A DNA stretch of 64,000 nucleotides, from positions 48,167-112,166 of the forward strand of contig CAJVCM010000015.1 in assembly GCA_910595815.1 (NCBI GenBank), read 5' to 3'. Positions 16,492 to 26,526 of this stretch are shown here, piece by piece (the stretch's first letter is position 1; every line of letters starts with the position of its first letter). Made by a program: the position numbers and the translations under genes. The DNA is from Candidatus Thioglobus plumae. Its GTDB lineage: Bacteria; Pseudomonadota; Gammaproteobacteria; PS1; Pseudothioglobaceae. The notes under the pieces are model-generated. The model worked only from the letters and a program-made list of their open reading frames with translations. It was not told the DNA's origin and did not search any database.

Positions 16492-17922
16492 CTATGCCGT
16501 TGCCGCTTGAGCAGAAGCCTGCTCTCGGACCGACTTACGAATGGTAATAATAATATTGATCAACATGGTGATTGCACCCAGCACCACTAGTGTACCGCCT
16601 GCTGCTCGCATTGCATAATAAGGATGCATGGCTGATACTGACTCGGCAAAAGTGTAAGCCAGCGTACCGTATTCATCATAAGCGCGCCACATGAGGCCTT
16701 GCATAATACCTGACACCCACATTGCTACAATGTAAACCACGGTACCAATGGTATGTACCCAAAAGTGAATACCTAATAACTTTTGTGACAATCTAACATT
16801 GAAGATTTTCTCAACCATATGATATAGCGCACCTGAGGCCACCATAATATTCCAACCCAATGCGCCTGAATGTACATGGCCAATGGTCCAGTCTGTGTAG
16901 TGCGATAGGGCGTTAACCGTTTTCGCTGCCATTACTGGGCCTTCGAATGTTGCCATTGCATAGAAGGCTAATGACATAATCAAGAAGCGCAAGATGTAAT
17001 CTTCACGCAATCGATCCCAAGCGCCTGATAGCGTTAAGATGCCGTTAATCGCACCACCCCATGATGGAATGATCATGGCTAACGAAATGGTTACCCCTAA
17101 AGAACCAGCCCAGTCTGGCAACGCTGTATATTGAAGGTGGTGAGCACCTAACCACACATAACCAAACATCAGTGCCCAAAAATGAATTACTGATAGGCGG
17201 TAAGAATAAATTGGACGTTCTGCTTGTTTTGGCACAAAGTAATACATCATGCCTAAGAAGCCCGCTGTGAGGAAGAAGCCAACTGCATTATGACCCCACC
17301 ACCATTGAATCATTGCATCTTGTACACCAGAATAGATTGAATAAGATTTAAACCAGTCTACCGGAATAGAAAGATTGTTAATCACGTGAAGGTAAGTCAC
17401 CATCACCATCATGCCCATAAAGAACCAGTTAGCCACATAGACATGTGGCACCTTATTACGGTCACGAATATGAATAGTCATGATAAAGTTATACATATAA
17501 CTCGCCCAGGAAAGAGTTAAGAGGATATCAATCGGCCACTCAAGCTCTGCATATTCTTTAGATTGGGTTAAGCCTAAAGGCAGTGTAATTATCGCTAAAA
17601 GAATAACTAAGTTCCAAGACCAAAAAGTAAACCAAGCCATTTTATTAGACCACATTTTGGTTTGGTTGGTACGCTGAACAATATAAAAGGCAGATGCCAT
17701 GAGCGCCGAGCCACCAAAGGCAAAAATTACTATATTGGTATGTAGCGGTCTTAAACGGCCGAATTGAAAATAAGGTAAATCAGTACCCAAATCATTTAAA
17801 AAAGGCCAAGCTAACTCTGAGGCGATATAGACACCAATTGTGGTACCAATGACCAAATAAATTGAGGCCATAACGATGAAATATTTCACCACCTTTAAAT
17901 CGTATCTTTGTACTAAACTCAT
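16492..17922 (-). CDS. ccoN: cbb3-type cytochrome c oxidase catalytic subunit I
   Basis: The 476-residue protein starts at the ATG at 17922 (a TTG one codon earlier is less likely; AGGA lies upstream). It has about twelve transmembrane helices and the haem-copper residues in [32 protein letters not shown] and [11 protein letters not shown]. It reduces oxygen to water with high affinity and pumps protons. First gene of ccoNOQP, behind an FNR-type site and promoter. The ccoGHIS accessory genes are not in the window. Confidence 0.97.
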   Translation of the reverse strand: MSLVQRYDLKVVKYFIVMASIYLVIGTTIGVYIASELAWPFLNDLGTDLPYFQFGRLRPLHTNIVIFAFGGSALMASAFYIVQRTNQTKMWSNKMAWFTFWSWNLVILLAIITLPLGLTQSKEYAELEWPIDILLTLSWASYMYNFIMTIHIRDRNKVPHVYVANWFFMGMMVMVTYLHVINNLSIPVDWFKSYSIYSGVQDAMIQWWWGHNAVGFFLTAGFLGMMYYFVPKQAERPIYSYRLSVIHFWALMFGYVWLGAHHLQYTALPDWAGSLGVTISLAMIIPSWGGAINGILTLSGAWDRLREDYILRFLIMSLAFYAMATFEGPVMAAKTVNALSHYTDWTIGHVHSGALGWNIMVASGALYHMVEKIFNVRLSQKLLGIHFWVHTIGTVVYIVAMWVSGIMQGLMWRAYDEYGTLAYTFAESVSAMHPYYAMRAAGGTLVVLGAITMLINIIITIRKSVREQASAQAATA

Positions 17923-17983
17923 CAATAATCCTATTGTATAAATATTCTATGCCTGTATGGCCCAGAATTTCCAAATATATGCA

Positions 17984-18012
17984 ATTCTACATAGAGGGCG
18001 CAATACCGTCAA
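17984..18012 (-). promoter_or_regulatory. Sigma-70 promoter of ccoNOQP
   Basis: Minus strand: -35 TTGACG (18007-18012), exactly 17-bp spacer, -10 TAGAAT (17984-17989). The expected start is near 17977, giving a leader of about 55 nt. Confidence 0.72.
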
Positions 18013-18027
18013 GTGAATAATTAGCAT

Positions 18028-18041
18028 TTAATATAGATCAA
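18028..18041 (-). promoter_or_regulatory. FNR/ANR-type binding site upstream of ccoNOQP
   Basis: Minus strand TTGATCTATATTAA matches TTGAT-N4-ATCAA with one mismatch. Its centre lies about 57 bp upstream of the predicted start of the cco promoter, near class I activation positions. It overlaps the end of the SURF1 gene. FNR/ANR control of cbb3 operons is common. Confidence 0.6.
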
Positions 18042-18733
18042 TTTCTACTATTTTTGATTAGCAACCTAATGGCGATAATACTCAGCACTAAGGCCATTAA
18101 AAACCATTGCAAGGCGTAACCTAAATGCTTATCAACGCTGCCATAAAATGGCTTCCACTGTCTAAAGAATCCATTGCTAGCCTTGACATCGAGCTGTGCC
18201 AGCATTGGTATGATTTGATAATTGGATAATTGCGAAAGCTGATCAAGATCCAAAGATTGAATTAGTATTGGAAATGTTGTTTCAATTTCTTGTGGTTGTA
18301 GCTCAATGCGCTGTTTGGGCTTAATCAAACCGACTTCAATGGTGCTTGGGCGTCTATCTATTTTAATATCAGCTAACTCACCACGTTTTCCATACCAAGG
18401 CACAAAGCCACGATTAACTAAAATTGCTGTGTCAGTATTAAGAACAAATGGGGTCAAAACATAGTAGCCCGCATTACCTTTAACAATCTGATTATCATAG
18501 ATAAACTGTTTGTTCGTATCAAAATAACCATTAAGTAATACGCGATAGTGCTCTTTAGTGTGAATATCATCAGCTTCGACCAGCTGAGCAGGGCTAGATT
18601 GTGCTAAAACTATAGCGTTTTCAATGCCGCGTTTTTCATCTGCACGATCAAGTTGCCAAAAACCTAATAACAACAAACCAAAAACCGTTAGAGAGATTAA
18701 AGCTCCTGGCAAGATGAAACTACGTCTGATCAT
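18038..18733 (-). CDS. SURF1/Shy1-family cytochrome oxidase assembly protein
   Basis: The 231-residue protein has one transmembrane helix at each end (about 8-25 and 208-225) and a periplasmic loop with the SURF1 patterns LLGFWQLDRADEK, NRGFVPWYGKRGE, and C-terminal HLGYALQWFLMALVL. SURF1 helps insert haem A into subunit I. It overlaps the DUF2909 gene by 4 bp. Its location between the caa3 and cbb3 clusters fits service to CoxA. Confidence 0.93.
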   Translation of the reverse strand: MIRRSFILPGALISLTVFGLLLLGFWQLDRADEKRGIENAIVLAQSSPAQLVEADDIHTKEHYRVLLNGYFDTNKQFIYDNQIVKGNAGYYVLTPFVLNTDTAILVNRGFVPWYGKRGELADIKIDRRPSTIEVGLIKPKQRIELQPQEIETTFPILIQSLDLDQLSQLSNYQIIPMLAQLDVKASNGFFRQWKPFYGSVDKHLGYALQWFLMALVLSIIAIRLLIKNSRN

Positions 18734-18972
18734 TTTTGCGCAGGAGGTTGGGCAACAGGTGCATCAATCATCATTACATTTGGCTCAATCCAGCCCATGT
18801 ATCCAGCAAACAATACCAGCATAAATAAAAACACCGACAAAGAAACACGTGTCACTAATGACTTAAACATCTTATCAGAACCGGCTTTCCCACCTTTAAC
18901 CATGCCAATTAAGCCAAAACCTAGCGCTACCAATATGGCAATAATAATTAACACTATAACAACTTCTGTCAT
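18730..18972 (-). CDS. DUF2909-type twin-transmembrane protein of the cox cluster
   Basis: The 80-residue protein (MTEVVIVLIIIAILVALG) has two hydrophobic helices separated by a basic loop (GGKAGSDKMFKSLVTR), the DUF2909 pattern found between coxC and SURF1 in many gammaproteobacteria. Start set at ATG 18972 because GGAG lies 6 bp upstream; a TTG two codons earlier is unlikely. Role unknown; presumably oxidase assembly. Confidence 0.85.
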   Translation of the reverse strand: MTEVVIVLIIIAILVALGFGLIGMVKGGKAGSDKMFKSLVTRVSLSVFLFMLVLFAGYMGWIEPNVMMIDAPVAQPPAQK

Positions 18973-19000
18973 AAACAACTCCAGTATTTTTACTTATAAT

Positions 19001-19028
19001 AAAAAGGCCCCAATAAAGGGGCCTTTTT
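19001..19028. terminator. Rho-independent terminator between coxC and the DUF2909 gene
   Basis: An 11-bp stem AAAAAGGCCCC/GGGGCCTTTTT (19001-19011 with 19018-19028), loop AATAAA. On the minus strand it lies directly after coxC and would limit transcription into DUF2909-SURF1. Confidence 0.88.
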
Positions 19029-19045
19029 ATTGTTCTAACTAACTA

Positions 19046-19978
19046 TTATAGCCAGTAAACAAAAACGAATAGGCCTAACCAAACCACGTCTACAAAGTGC
19101 CAATACCAAGCAACACCTTCAAATCCGAAATGATTATCTGCGTTGAAGTGACCCTTCTGCACACGGTATAAAATAACCGTTAACATGATGACACCAACAG
19201 TTACGTGGAATCCGTGGAAACCTGTCAACATGTAGAATGTTGAACCGTAAATACCAGAAGTTAATTTCAAACCATCGTGGTACGCATGGCCATATTCCAT
19301 AATTTGGAAACCCAAGAAAGCTGCGCCCAATGCAATAGTTGCCACTAACCAACCAACAATTTGATTACGGTGCCCTGCACGTAGTGCATGGTGAGCAAAA
19401 GTTAATGTTACGCCTGATGCTAATAGTAAAGCAGTATTAAGTGCTGGTAAGCCCCATGGATCAACCACCATTGCTGGTGTTGCTGTTTCTATGCCAGTAG
19501 CAGGAACAGTAGGGAAGCTCATCACAGTGCCTGATTGAAGTACAGTGTCAGTAACAGAACCTGGTGCCATGAATGCCATTTGATGCCATGATGCACTAAA
19601 TGCATTCCACAGGTCTGGAGTATAGATATTATTATCTGCTCCGCCTAACCATGGCACTGACAATTGTCTTGCATAGAATAATGCGCCAAAGAAAGCGGCG
19701 AAGAACATCACTTCAGAGAAGATAAACCAGCTCATTCCCCAACGGAATGAACGATCAACTTGCTTGTTGTAAATGCCATTAGTGCTTTCATTCACAACCT
19801 GGCCAAACCAACCAAACATCATAAACACCATGATAGCAAAACCAAGTGCCATCACTGAGCCACCCCATTCTACTCCATGCATTTGATTAGCAAAACCAAC
19901 AAATAACGTTGATACACCGATTGAGCCAATAATTGGCCAGTAAGTACCTTCTGGTACGTAATATTCTTGTTCGCTCAT
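19046..19978 (-). CDS. coxC: Cytochrome c oxidase subunit III
   Basis: The 310-residue protein starts at MSEQEYYVPEG (19978), where GAGGAAG is the ribosome site; the longer frame begins inside ctaG. It has seven transmembrane helices, SFRWGMSWFIFSEVMFFAAFFGALFYAR (a COX3 hallmark), FHGFHVTVG and WYWHFVDVVWLGLF. Structural core subunit of the aa3-type oxidase. Normal length. Confidence 0.97.
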   Translation of the reverse strand: MSEQEYYVPEGTYWPIIGSIGVSTLFVGFANQMHGVEWGGSVMALGFAIMVFMMFGWFGQVVNESTNGIYNKQVDRSFRWGMSWFIFSEVMFFAAFFGALFYARQLSVPWLGGADNNIYTPDLWNAFSASWHQMAFMAPGSVTDTVLQSGTVMSFPTVPATGIETATPAMVVDPWGLPALNTALLLASGVTLTFAHHALRAGHRNQIVGWLVATIALGAAFLGFQIMEYGHAYHDGLKLTSGIYGSTFYMLTGFHGFHVTVGVIMLTVILYRVQKGHFNADNHFGFEGVAWYWHFVDVVWLGLFVFVYWL

Positions 19979-19994
19979 AGTTTCTTCCTCTTTT

Positions 19995-20516
19995 TTAGCT
20001 TTCAAGTTTAAAAAAATTATAGGACAGGCTAATATCTTTTATTCGCTCATCCATTTCTGGTTCAACCACAAACCTTAAGGTCATCTCGACCTCTTCATGT
20101 GGCTTGAATACCTGTTTATTAAAACAGAAGCATTCTAGTTTCTTGAAATAAAGTGCTGCATCTGTTGGTGCTACACTAGGGATCGCCTGGCCCATTACAA
20201 CTTCGTCGGTGTTGTTCTTGGCAATGTAACTGGTGGTATAAAACTTACCAGGTATCACTTCCATCGAACTAACCTTTGGGCCAAACTGTACTGGAAAACC
20301 ACCCATCGTCATAGCGAAAAAACTCACATCGACTTTTCGATTCTCATCGACCACATATTGTTGCTCACTATCTACTCTGCCTGTCGTACCGTTAAATCCG
20401 GTAATTTCACAAAAAACATCATAGATGGGGACCATTGCATAAGCAAAGGCGAACATCAATATTGGCGCTGAGAATAATTTAATCCAGAACCCTTTAGTTA
20501 TTTCTTTTCGTTCCAT
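19995..20516 (-). CDS. ctaG: Cytochrome c oxidase assembly protein CtaG/Cox11
   Basis: The 173-residue protein is anchored by one N-terminal helix (about 12-30). The periplasmic domain carries the Cu(I) site FKKLECFCFNKQ and the later FVVEPEMD. It delivers CuB to subunit I. It starts 1 bp after a 34-residue membrane protein gene and runs into coxC. Confidence 0.96.
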   Translation of the reverse strand: MERKEITKGFWIKLFSAPILMFAFAYAMVPIYDVFCEITGFNGTTGRVDSEQQYVVDENRKVDVSFFAMTMGGFPVQFGPKVSSMEVIPGKFYTTSYIAKNNTDEVVMGQAIPSVAPTDAALYFKKLECFCFNKQVFKPHEEVEMTLRFVVEPEMDERIKDISLSYNFFKLES

Positions 20517-20517
20517 A

Positions 20518-20622
20518 TTAGCTACCAGGGTTAAAGTACACGATGGTTGCTACAAACACTCCTATTGCTATGGTGGCTACAATTAGCGCTGTAATAACGA
20601 CGCCTTTTCTTCTGTCATCCAT
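20518..20622 (-). CDS. 34-residue membrane protein of the cox operon
   Basis: The short frame [21 protein letters not shown]... starts on the last base of the coxA stop (TAATG) and ends 1 bp before ctaG. It is one transmembrane helix with a basic cytoplasmic start. Small proteins of this kind sit between coxA and ctaG in many gammaproteobacteria. Its tight coupling on both sides supports translation. Confidence 0.78.
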   Translation of the reverse strand: MDDRRKGVVITALIVATIAIGVFVATIVYFNPGS

Positions 20623-22229
20623 TAAGAATTTTGAGACTCAGCCTCAATCAACGCTCTTGATGGTGGTGTATTGAATGAATGGTATTGAGCTTTTGGCTCT
20701 AATGTCCACTCTAATCCTTTTGCACTTGACCAAGGACGCGCACTAGCTGGCTTACCATTACGAACACAATCTATCACGATGTAAGTCAATAGAATGAATG
20801 ATGCACCGAATGCAAAACCACCTAATGAAGAAATCAAGTTGAAATCTGCAAACTGTAATGAGTAATCAGGAATACGACGTGGCATACCCGCAAGACCTAA
20901 GAAATGCTGAGGGAAGAACAATACGTTTACTGAAATCATTGCCCACCAGAAGTGTACTTTTCCTAATTTCTCGTTGTACATCTTACCAGTCCACTTAGGC
21001 AGCCAATAAAATACCGCAGCAATGATTGACCATAGTGCACCCGTTACTAGTACGTAGTGGAAGTGTGCAACTACGAAGTATGTATCGTGATACTGAATGT
21101 CTGCTGGCGCGATACCTAACATCAAGCCAGAGAAGCCACCAATGGTGAATAAGAATACAAATGAAACCGCCCATAACATTGGTGTCTCGAATGTCATTGA
21201 GCCTCTCCACATAGTAGAGATCCAGTTAAAGACTTTAACACCTGTAGGAACAGCAATTAACATGGTTGCATACATAAAGTAGAGCTCACCTGCAACTGGC
21301 ATACCAGTTAGGAACATGTGATGCGCCCATACAATGTATGACAAGAATGCGATTGATGCTGTTGCATATACCATTGAAGAATAACCAAACAACGGCTTAC
21401 GCGCAAAGGTTGGAATAATATGAGAAACCACACCGAATGCTGGCAAGATCATAATATATACTTCAGGGTGACCAAAGAACCAAAAAATATGCTGGAACAA
21501 TACTGGATCACCACCACCGGTCGCATCAAAGAATGCTGTGCCGAAGTTACGATCCGTTAACATCATTGTTACTGCACCCGCCAATACTGGCATCGCACCA
21601 ATTAGAAGGAATGAAGTGATTAACCACGTCCAAACAAATAACGGCATGTCCATTAATTTCATTTCTGGAGCACGCATGTTAAGCACTGTTGCAATAATGT
21701 TAATCGCACCCATAATAGACGAGAAGCCTAATAAGTGAACTGCAAAGATAAAGAAGTCAGTACTGTCTGGTGCAAACGTTGTTGATAATGGTGCGTAGAA
21801 CGTCCAACCAAATGCTGGTGCTCCGCCTTCCATAAAGAACGTGCTTAACAAGATACCACCAGCGAATGGTAGAATCCAGAAAGACCAGTTGTTCATGCGC
21901 GGTAACGCCATATCAGGGGCGCCTACCATCATAGGAATTAGCCAGTTACCCAAGCCAACGAAGGCTGGCATAATCGCGCCAAATACCATGATCAAACCGT
22001 GCATCGTTGTCAATTGGTTAAAGAACTGTGGCTCCATCAATTGTAGTCCCGGCTGTAATAATTCAGCACGAATACCCATTGCGAATGCGCCACCAATTAA
22101 TAACATAGTGAAAGCAAACCACATATAAAGTGAACCAATATCTTTATGGTTCGTTGTCTTGACCCATCTCATCAAGCCTTTTTCAGGGCCGTGATGGTGA
22201 TCGTCGTGAGAAGCTGTTGCTGTTGTCAT
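20622..22229 (-). CDS. coxA: Cytochrome c oxidase subunit I (aa3-type)
   Basis: The 535-residue protein has twelve helices and haem-copper ligands in [29 protein letters not shown] (the His-Tyr cross-link region of CuB), WAHHMF, and [14 protein letters not shown]. The EVY glutamate indicates an A1-type D-channel. It is the oxygen-reducing subunit of the low-affinity oxidase. It follows coxB by 16 bp. Confidence 0.98.
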   Translation of the reverse strand: MTTATASHDDHHHGPEKGLMRWVKTTNHKDIGSLYMWFAFTMLLIGGAFAMGIRAELLQPGLQLMEPQFFNQLTTMHGLIMVFGAIMPAFVGLGNWLIPMMVGAPDMALPRMNNWSFWILPFAGGILLSTFFMEGGAPAFGWTFYAPLSTTFAPDSTDFFIFAVHLLGFSSIMGAINIIATVLNMRAPEMKLMDMPLFVWTWLITSFLLIGAMPVLAGAVTMMLTDRNFGTAFFDATGGGDPVLFQHIFWFFGHPEVYIMILPAFGVVSHIIPTFARKPLFGYSSMVYATASIAFLSYIVWAHHMFLTGMPVAGELYFMYATMLIAVPTGVKVFNWISTMWRGSMTFETPMLWAVSFVFLFTIGGFSGLMLGIAPADIQYHDTYFVVAHFHYVLVTGALWSIIAAVFYWLPKWTGKMYNEKLGKVHFWWAMISVNVLFFPQHFLGLAGMPRRIPDYSLQFADFNLISSLGGFAFGASFILLTYIVIDCVRNGKPASARPWSSAKGLEWTLEPKAQYHSFNTPPSRALIEAESQNS

Positions 22230-22245
22230 ACTATTTCTCCTTTAA

Positions 22246-23355
22246 TTAACGTGCAGACTTAACGTCTGAAGGTTGAACAACACTGCCTGTGTTACCAAAG
22301 GCATTTCTTTCGTAAGTAATTACTGCTGCAAGATCTGCATCACCTAACATCTTAAACAGTGGCATTGCACCTTTACCGTTTAGAACAATGTCCATATGGT
22401 CTGCTGCTGCACCGTTTGCAATTGGAGATCCTTTCATTGCTGGGAACACTGGTGGCATACCTGAGCCGTCTTTCTTGTGACAACCTGCACAGTTAGTGTT
22501 GTATACACTTTCACCTTGCGCCATTAGCTCATCTTTAGACCATGTCTTAGTAGCGCTTGCCACGGCCGCTGCTGCTGCTGCTTGTTGCTCAGATACCCAC
22601 TTAGCGTAGTCTGCTTTAGAAACCACATCAACCACAATTGGCATAAAGCCGTGATCTTTACCACAAAGCTCAGCACACTGACCGCGGTAAGTGCCAATTT
22701 CATCAACCTTGGCCCATGCGTCATTAATAAAGCCTGGATTTGCATCTTGTTTAACACCAAATGCTGGCACCCACCAGTTGTGAATTACGTCATTTGAAGT
22801 GATTAAGAAACGAATCGAAGTGTCAACCGGTAAAACCAAGTGCTTGTCTACTTCAAGCAAATAGTTGCCAACCGCTTCGCGATCAGCATCTGTGCCTGTT
22901 ACTACGTCTTTATGAGATTGTGCCAAATTAGAAATAAAGCTAATACCCTCTTCAGGATAGTCATATTGCCATTTCCATTGGTGACCTGTAATCTTAACAC
23001 TCATCTCAGCTTTGGTCGTATCTTCCAAATCGATCAATACTTTCGATGCTGGAATTGCCATTCCTACTAAAATAATAACAGGAACGATTGTCCATACAAG
23101 CTCTGCTTTAGTGCTCTCATGAAATTGAGCTGCTACTGCACCTTTTGATTTTCTGTGTGCAAACACAGAATAAAACATTGCGCCAAACACAACCACCGCG
23201 ATTACTACACATACCCAAAATACCATCATGTGTAAATCATAAATATCATGACTGATTGAAGTTACACCTTCAGTCATATTTAGGCCGTACTCAGCAAACA
23301 CATTCGTTGACATCATGGCAACCAGAGCGCTTAAAAGAGTTGTTAATCTTTTCAT
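22246..23355 (-). CDS. coxB: Cytochrome c oxidase subunit II fused to cytochrome c (caa3-type)
   Basis: Start set at ATG 23355, behind a GGAGG site; upstream frame extension is not plausible. The 369 residues comprise a signal peptide (1-21), two transmembrane helices, the CuA domain with His192, Cys227, Cys231, His235 and Met238, an Ala-rich linker (about 259-268), and a cytochrome c domain with CAGCH (289-293) and a C-terminal Met ligand region (GKGAMPLF). The fused haem makes this a caa3-type oxidase that accepts electrons through its own cytochrome. First gene of coxBA-ctaG-coxC. Confidence 0.97.
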   Translation of the reverse strand: MKRLTTLLSALVAMMSTNVFAEYGLNMTEGVTSISHDIYDLHMMVFWVCVVIAVVVFGAMFYSVFAHRKSKGAVAAQFHESTKAELVWTIVPVIILVGMAIPASKVLIDLEDTTKAEMSVKITGHQWKWQYDYPEEGISFISNLAQSHKDVVTGTDADREAVGNYLLEVDKHLVLPVDTSIRFLITSNDVIHNWWVPAFGVKQDANPGFINDAWAKVDEIGTYRGQCAELCGKDHGFMPIVVDVVSKADYAKWVSEQQAAAAAAVASATKTWSKDELMAQGESVYNTNCAGCHKKDGSGMPPVFPAMKGSPIANGAAADHMDIVLNGKGAMPLFKMLGDADLAAVITYERNAFGNTGSVVQPSDVKSAR

Positions 23356-23422
23356 AAATCCTCCAAATAAATAAATACCTTTCATTTCGTTAATACGCAA
23401 CCGCATTAAAAAACTGTTGTAA

Positions 23423-23428
23423 ATTATA
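23423..23428 (-). promoter_or_regulatory. Candidate -10 box of the coxB operon
   Basis: Minus strand TATAAT, about 70 bp before the coxB start codon. No good -35 is found at standard spacing. The rest of the 238-bp gap to the divergent DUF2189 gene is AT-rich with no gene. Confidence 0.35.
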
Positions 23429-23593
23429 CTTATATTTTCGCATTGTTTCATCAAAAAATTCAATTTTATTAAAATTTATCCTCTTATTATCAGTATAAAT
23501 GGATTATTGTGACATCTTATTGACAAGGGTTATCAGGTCTGTTTTAATACTTATGAATCAACTACACAACTCTTTAATAAGGAAGTCAAGTAA

Positions 23594-24430
23594 ATGGCAA
23601 TACCACAAACCACTAGAATGCAAGAGAACCTTGGCAAAACCGCTGAGCTCAAGAAAGTTAGTATGGGCGCGCCTTTTATCTGGATCAGACAAGGTGTTAA
23701 TGATTTTATAACCATGCCGTCTTTGGCAATATTCTACGGCATGCTTTTTACTGTGGTTTCCTATGGTGCTTGGCATTACCTCAGCACTTCTGAAACACTG
23801 GGCGATGTTGCCGCACCTTTATTGGCAGTCATTATTTTATTACTAGGACCAATTTCTGCCATGAGTCTATACGACGCATCAAGGCGTTTATCTCGTGGTG
23901 AAAAGCCAAGTATTAGCAGTGTATTTAGTGCCGCGTTTAAAACCAACGGCTCTTGCCCAAGTATTTTTCTGTCTGTTATTTTGGTAGTGCTTGCCATTGC
24001 TTGGATGATGTTCTCACCGTTGATTTACGCAATCTTTAATACGGGCTCTTTAAATATTGTGAGTGAAAACCAAACAGTGATTCAAGCAATTTTGTCCGAT
24101 ATTACCAGCGGTGCTAATACTGGGTTCGTAATAACATATGGTATCTTTACTGCGGTGGTTGGTTTGACCTCGTTTATGATTAGTTGGTTTTCATTCCCAA
24201 TGGTATTAGAAAAAGACTGCGATCCATTTACAGCAGTTGTCACCAGCCTCAAAGCAGCCAAGGCCAACTTAATCATTATGCTTATCTGGGTGCCAATGGT
24301 AGGTATTCTGGTGTTGGGCGCACTAATACTAACTGCTAATTTATACTTTATTGGCCTGGTGTTTGTGATCCCAGTATTGGCTCATTCAACTTGGCACGCC
24401 TACAAGAGCATGATTGGTGAATTAAAATAA
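23594..24430 (+). CDS. DUF2189 integral membrane protein
   Basis: The 278-residue protein has about six hydrophobic helices and the DUF2189 pattern APFIWIRQGVNDFITMPSLAIFYG, with MSLYDASRRLSRGEKPS between helices. The family is often encoded next to cytochrome oxidase genes in alpha- and gammaproteobacteria; its function is not known. AAGGAAG lies before the ATG. It is followed by a strong terminator, so it is monocistronic and divergent from the cox operon. Confidence 0.85.
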   Translation: MAIPQTTRMQENLGKTAELKKVSMGAPFIWIRQGVNDFITMPSLAIFYGMLFTVVSYGAWHYLSTSETLGDVAAPLLAVIILLLGPISAMSLYDASRRLSRGEKPSISSVFSAAFKTNGSCPSIFLSVILVVLAIAWMMFSPLIYAIFNTGSLNIVSENQTVIQAILSDITSGANTGFVITYGIFTAVVGLTSFMISWFSFPMVLEKDCDPFTAVVTSLKAAKANLIIMLIWVPMVGILVLGALILTANLYFIGLVFVIPVLAHSTWHAYKSMIGELK

Positions 24431-24446
24431 TACCGATTTGTTTTTT

Positions 24447-24484
24447 AAAGCCTCTGTGCATACATATGCACCGAGGCTTTTTTA
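24447..24484 (+). terminator. Rho-independent terminator after the DUF2189 gene
   Basis: Long stem AAAGCCTC-GTGCAT / ATGCAC-GAGGCTTT (24447-24480, small internal mismatch) followed by a T-run. Confidence 0.9.
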
Positions 24485-24559
24485 TGGGGCTTTGCAAAAA
24501 TAAAATTAATCATTAAAATAACGACATTATTTAATTTATGTAACAATTGGCTTCTCTTT

Positions 24560-25537
24560 ATGTTTAAAAAATTACTACAAACCTCTATTGTTTTAGCACT
24601 AATTGTGGTAATTCTAGGCGCCTATACTCGTCTCGGTGATGCAGGCCTAGGGTGTCCAGATTGGCCAGGCTGTTATGGCCAGCTAATTGTGCCAGACGCG
24701 GCTGACGGCACAAAGCTTGAAGGCTATGATCGCCCACTTGAAGCAGCCAAAGGCTGGAAAGAAATGGTGCATCGCTATGCCGCCTCAACACTTGGACTGA
24801 TTATTCTAATCCTGTGGTTCTTGGCTTTAAGAGGGAAACCACAACGCTTCCAGCCTATGGTTCTGCCAAGTTTTACAGCTTTATTTGTGATGTTACAAGG
24901 TGCGTTCGGCATGTGGACTGTGACACTCATGGTTCATCCTGGCATTGTTACCACTCATTTAATTGGAGGCTTTGTCACTACTGCGCTGCTCGTTTGGCTC
25001 TACTTAAATCAGGCCAGTCAACCTGCGGCCTATCGGCACATTTTAAAACGACACAAATTATTGCTTTTCGTAACACTGTTTGTACTTAGTCTACAAATCA
25101 TTTTAGGTGGCTGGACCAGTACCAATTATGCCGCACTTTCATGTGGCGATCAATTCCCAACTTGCCTAGATTCATGGTGGCCAAATATGGATTTTGCTAG
25201 AGCATTATATTGGGGGCCAATTGGAGCAGAATATGACTACGAATATGGTGTGCTAGAAAACCAAGCACGCGCAGCTATTCAAATGATGCATCGCATTGGT
25301 GCATTGGTAACCACCACATTAATTATTTCGCTAATATTTTCATTCAAACATTATGCACATTTGAAAAATAACTTACTGCTAATTGGCGGACTGCTAACAG
25401 TCCAAGTAATACTTGGCATCTTAAATGTTGTGCTGTCGTTGCCAATGTTTATCGCTGTTTTACACAATACGTTTGCACTGTTATTATTACTTAGCATTGT
25501 TAGTCTAATACACAAAATCTTTAAAACCAACGCCTAA
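24560..25537 (+). CDS. ctaA: Haem A synthase (CtaA/Cox15)
   Basis: The 325-residue protein has eight transmembrane helices and the motifs GAYTRLGDAGLGCPDWPGC, MVHRYAAS, THLIGGF, and MMHRIGAL with haem-ligating histidines. It oxidises haem O to haem A for CoxA. It is part of the oxidase assembly set and lies 28 bp before sco. Confidence 0.96.
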   Translation: MFKKLLQTSIVLALIVVILGAYTRLGDAGLGCPDWPGCYGQLIVPDAADGTKLEGYDRPLEAAKGWKEMVHRYAASTLGLIILILWFLALRGKPQRFQPMVLPSFTALFVMLQGAFGMWTVTLMVHPGIVTTHLIGGFVTTALLVWLYLNQASQPAAYRHILKRHKLLLFVTLFVLSLQIILGGWTSTNYAALSCGDQFPTCLDSWWPNMDFARALYWGPIGAEYDYEYGVLENQARAAIQMMHRIGALVTTTLIISLIFSFKHYAHLKNNLLLIGGLLTVQVILGILNVVLSLPMFIAVLHNTFALLLLLSIVSLIHKIFKTNA

Positions 25538-25564
25538 ATCACAAAATAAAAGGAATGTCGAACA

Positions 25565-26329
25565 ATGAGCAAACTCAGAAACTGTACTGAAGACAGTAAT
25601 TGTGCACAAGTCAAAAGAACACGTAATACTATCATATGGATGGGGTTAGGCATTATTGTGTTGGTGTATTACTTGTTCGTCCCAAATGCCAACCAACTCA
25701 AAGACTTACAAAAACTGGTTAATCCAACCGCCTCTTTGTATTCTAGCCCTAAGTCGTTACAAGGGAAGTTCTCATTAATCGACGATAATCGTAACACCAC
25801 ATCATTATCAGCAGCAGTCAGTGGCAAATGGTCTGTCTTGTATTTTGGCTATACTACGTGCCCTGATGTGTGTCCAATAGACTTGGCAATACTCAACCAA
25901 ACACTAAGCATGATGCAACAAGCTGATAGATTGCAAGTTATATTTATCTCAGTTGATCCAAGCCGTGATGTTGGTAAATTAGAGACTTTTGTCAAGCGTT
26001 TCAATACAGGTTTTATTGGATTAAGCGCTGAAGATGAAACACTAAAAAAACTAACAAGGGTACTAGGGGTTTATCACGAGGTTGTTAAGACCAAGGAAAG
26101 GGCGGAGCAAGACCACTCTCAGCATTCAGCCGACCAAGGTAACGGAAAAATGTCGATGCCGATGAAAAAAGAAATGAAAAGCGCTAAAGAAAGCAACTAT
26201 TTAGTTAACCACACTGCCAGCTATTTACTGCTCAACCCCAATCTAGAGTTAACGGGTTTACTCACTAATCCACATAACGCCAAGAAAATGGCAGTCGCAC
26301 TTGATTTGATTATTAAAACGCTAGACTAA
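25565..26329 (+). CDS. SCO1/SenC-family copper chaperone with His/Met-rich insertion
   Basis: The 254-residue protein is membrane-anchored (helix about 22-38). The thioredoxin fold carries the copper ligands CPDVC (Cys99, Cys103) and His216 in VNHTASY. Between the DP(S)RD region and His216 is an extra segment of roughly 35 residues (177-212) rich in His and Met (DHSQHS, MSMPMKKEM), absent from typical SCO proteins; it could bind copper. SCO proteins deliver CuA copper to subunit II. An AAAGGA site is upstream. The end overlaps the DUF2970 gene by 4 bp. Confidence 0.93.
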   Translation: MSKLRNCTEDSNCAQVKRTRNTIIWMGLGIIVLVYYLFVPNANQLKDLQKLVNPTASLYSSPKSLQGKFSLIDDNRNTTSLSAAVSGKWSVLYFGYTTCPDVCPIDLAILNQTLSMMQQADRLQVIFISVDPSRDVGKLETFVKRFNTGFIGLSAEDETLKKLTRVLGVYHEVVKTKERAEQDHSQHSADQGNGKMSMPMKKEMKSAKESNYLVNHTASYLLLNPNLELTGLLTNPHNAKKMAVALDLIIKTLD

Positions 26330-26517
26330 GCTAGAGCGAACTTAACGACGGCTATCACCAACATAATAAACACTCCTGTCATTATTAAGCCAACAATAAT
26401 GTAAGGCCATGGACCTTGTTTTTCTGTACGTTCAAAGTCCTTAATTAAGTCTTCTCTTTTGCCGACGCCAATCATAGCTGATGTTACCGCTTTAAATACT
26501 TGGCCTAGTCCTTTCAT
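26326..26517 (-). CDS. DUF2970 small membrane protein
   Basis: The 63-residue protein shows the DUF2970 layout: a short amphipathic start (SAMIGVGKREDLIKDFERTE), then one C-terminal helix (PYIIVGLIMTGVFIMLVIAVV). The family is associated with cytochrome oxidase loci in beta- and gammaproteobacteria. It follows ctaB by 9 bp. Function unknown. Confidence 0.82.
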   Translation of the reverse strand: MKGLGQVFKAVTSAMIGVGKREDLIKDFERTEKQGPWPYIIVGLIMTGVFIMLVIAVVKFALA

Positions 26518-26526
26518 AACATTCCT

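Noticed and set aside
23356..23593. FNR site in the coxB / DUF2189 gap
   Set aside because: No TTGAT-N4-ATCAA match was found there; only AT-rich sequence with a lone -10 candidate.
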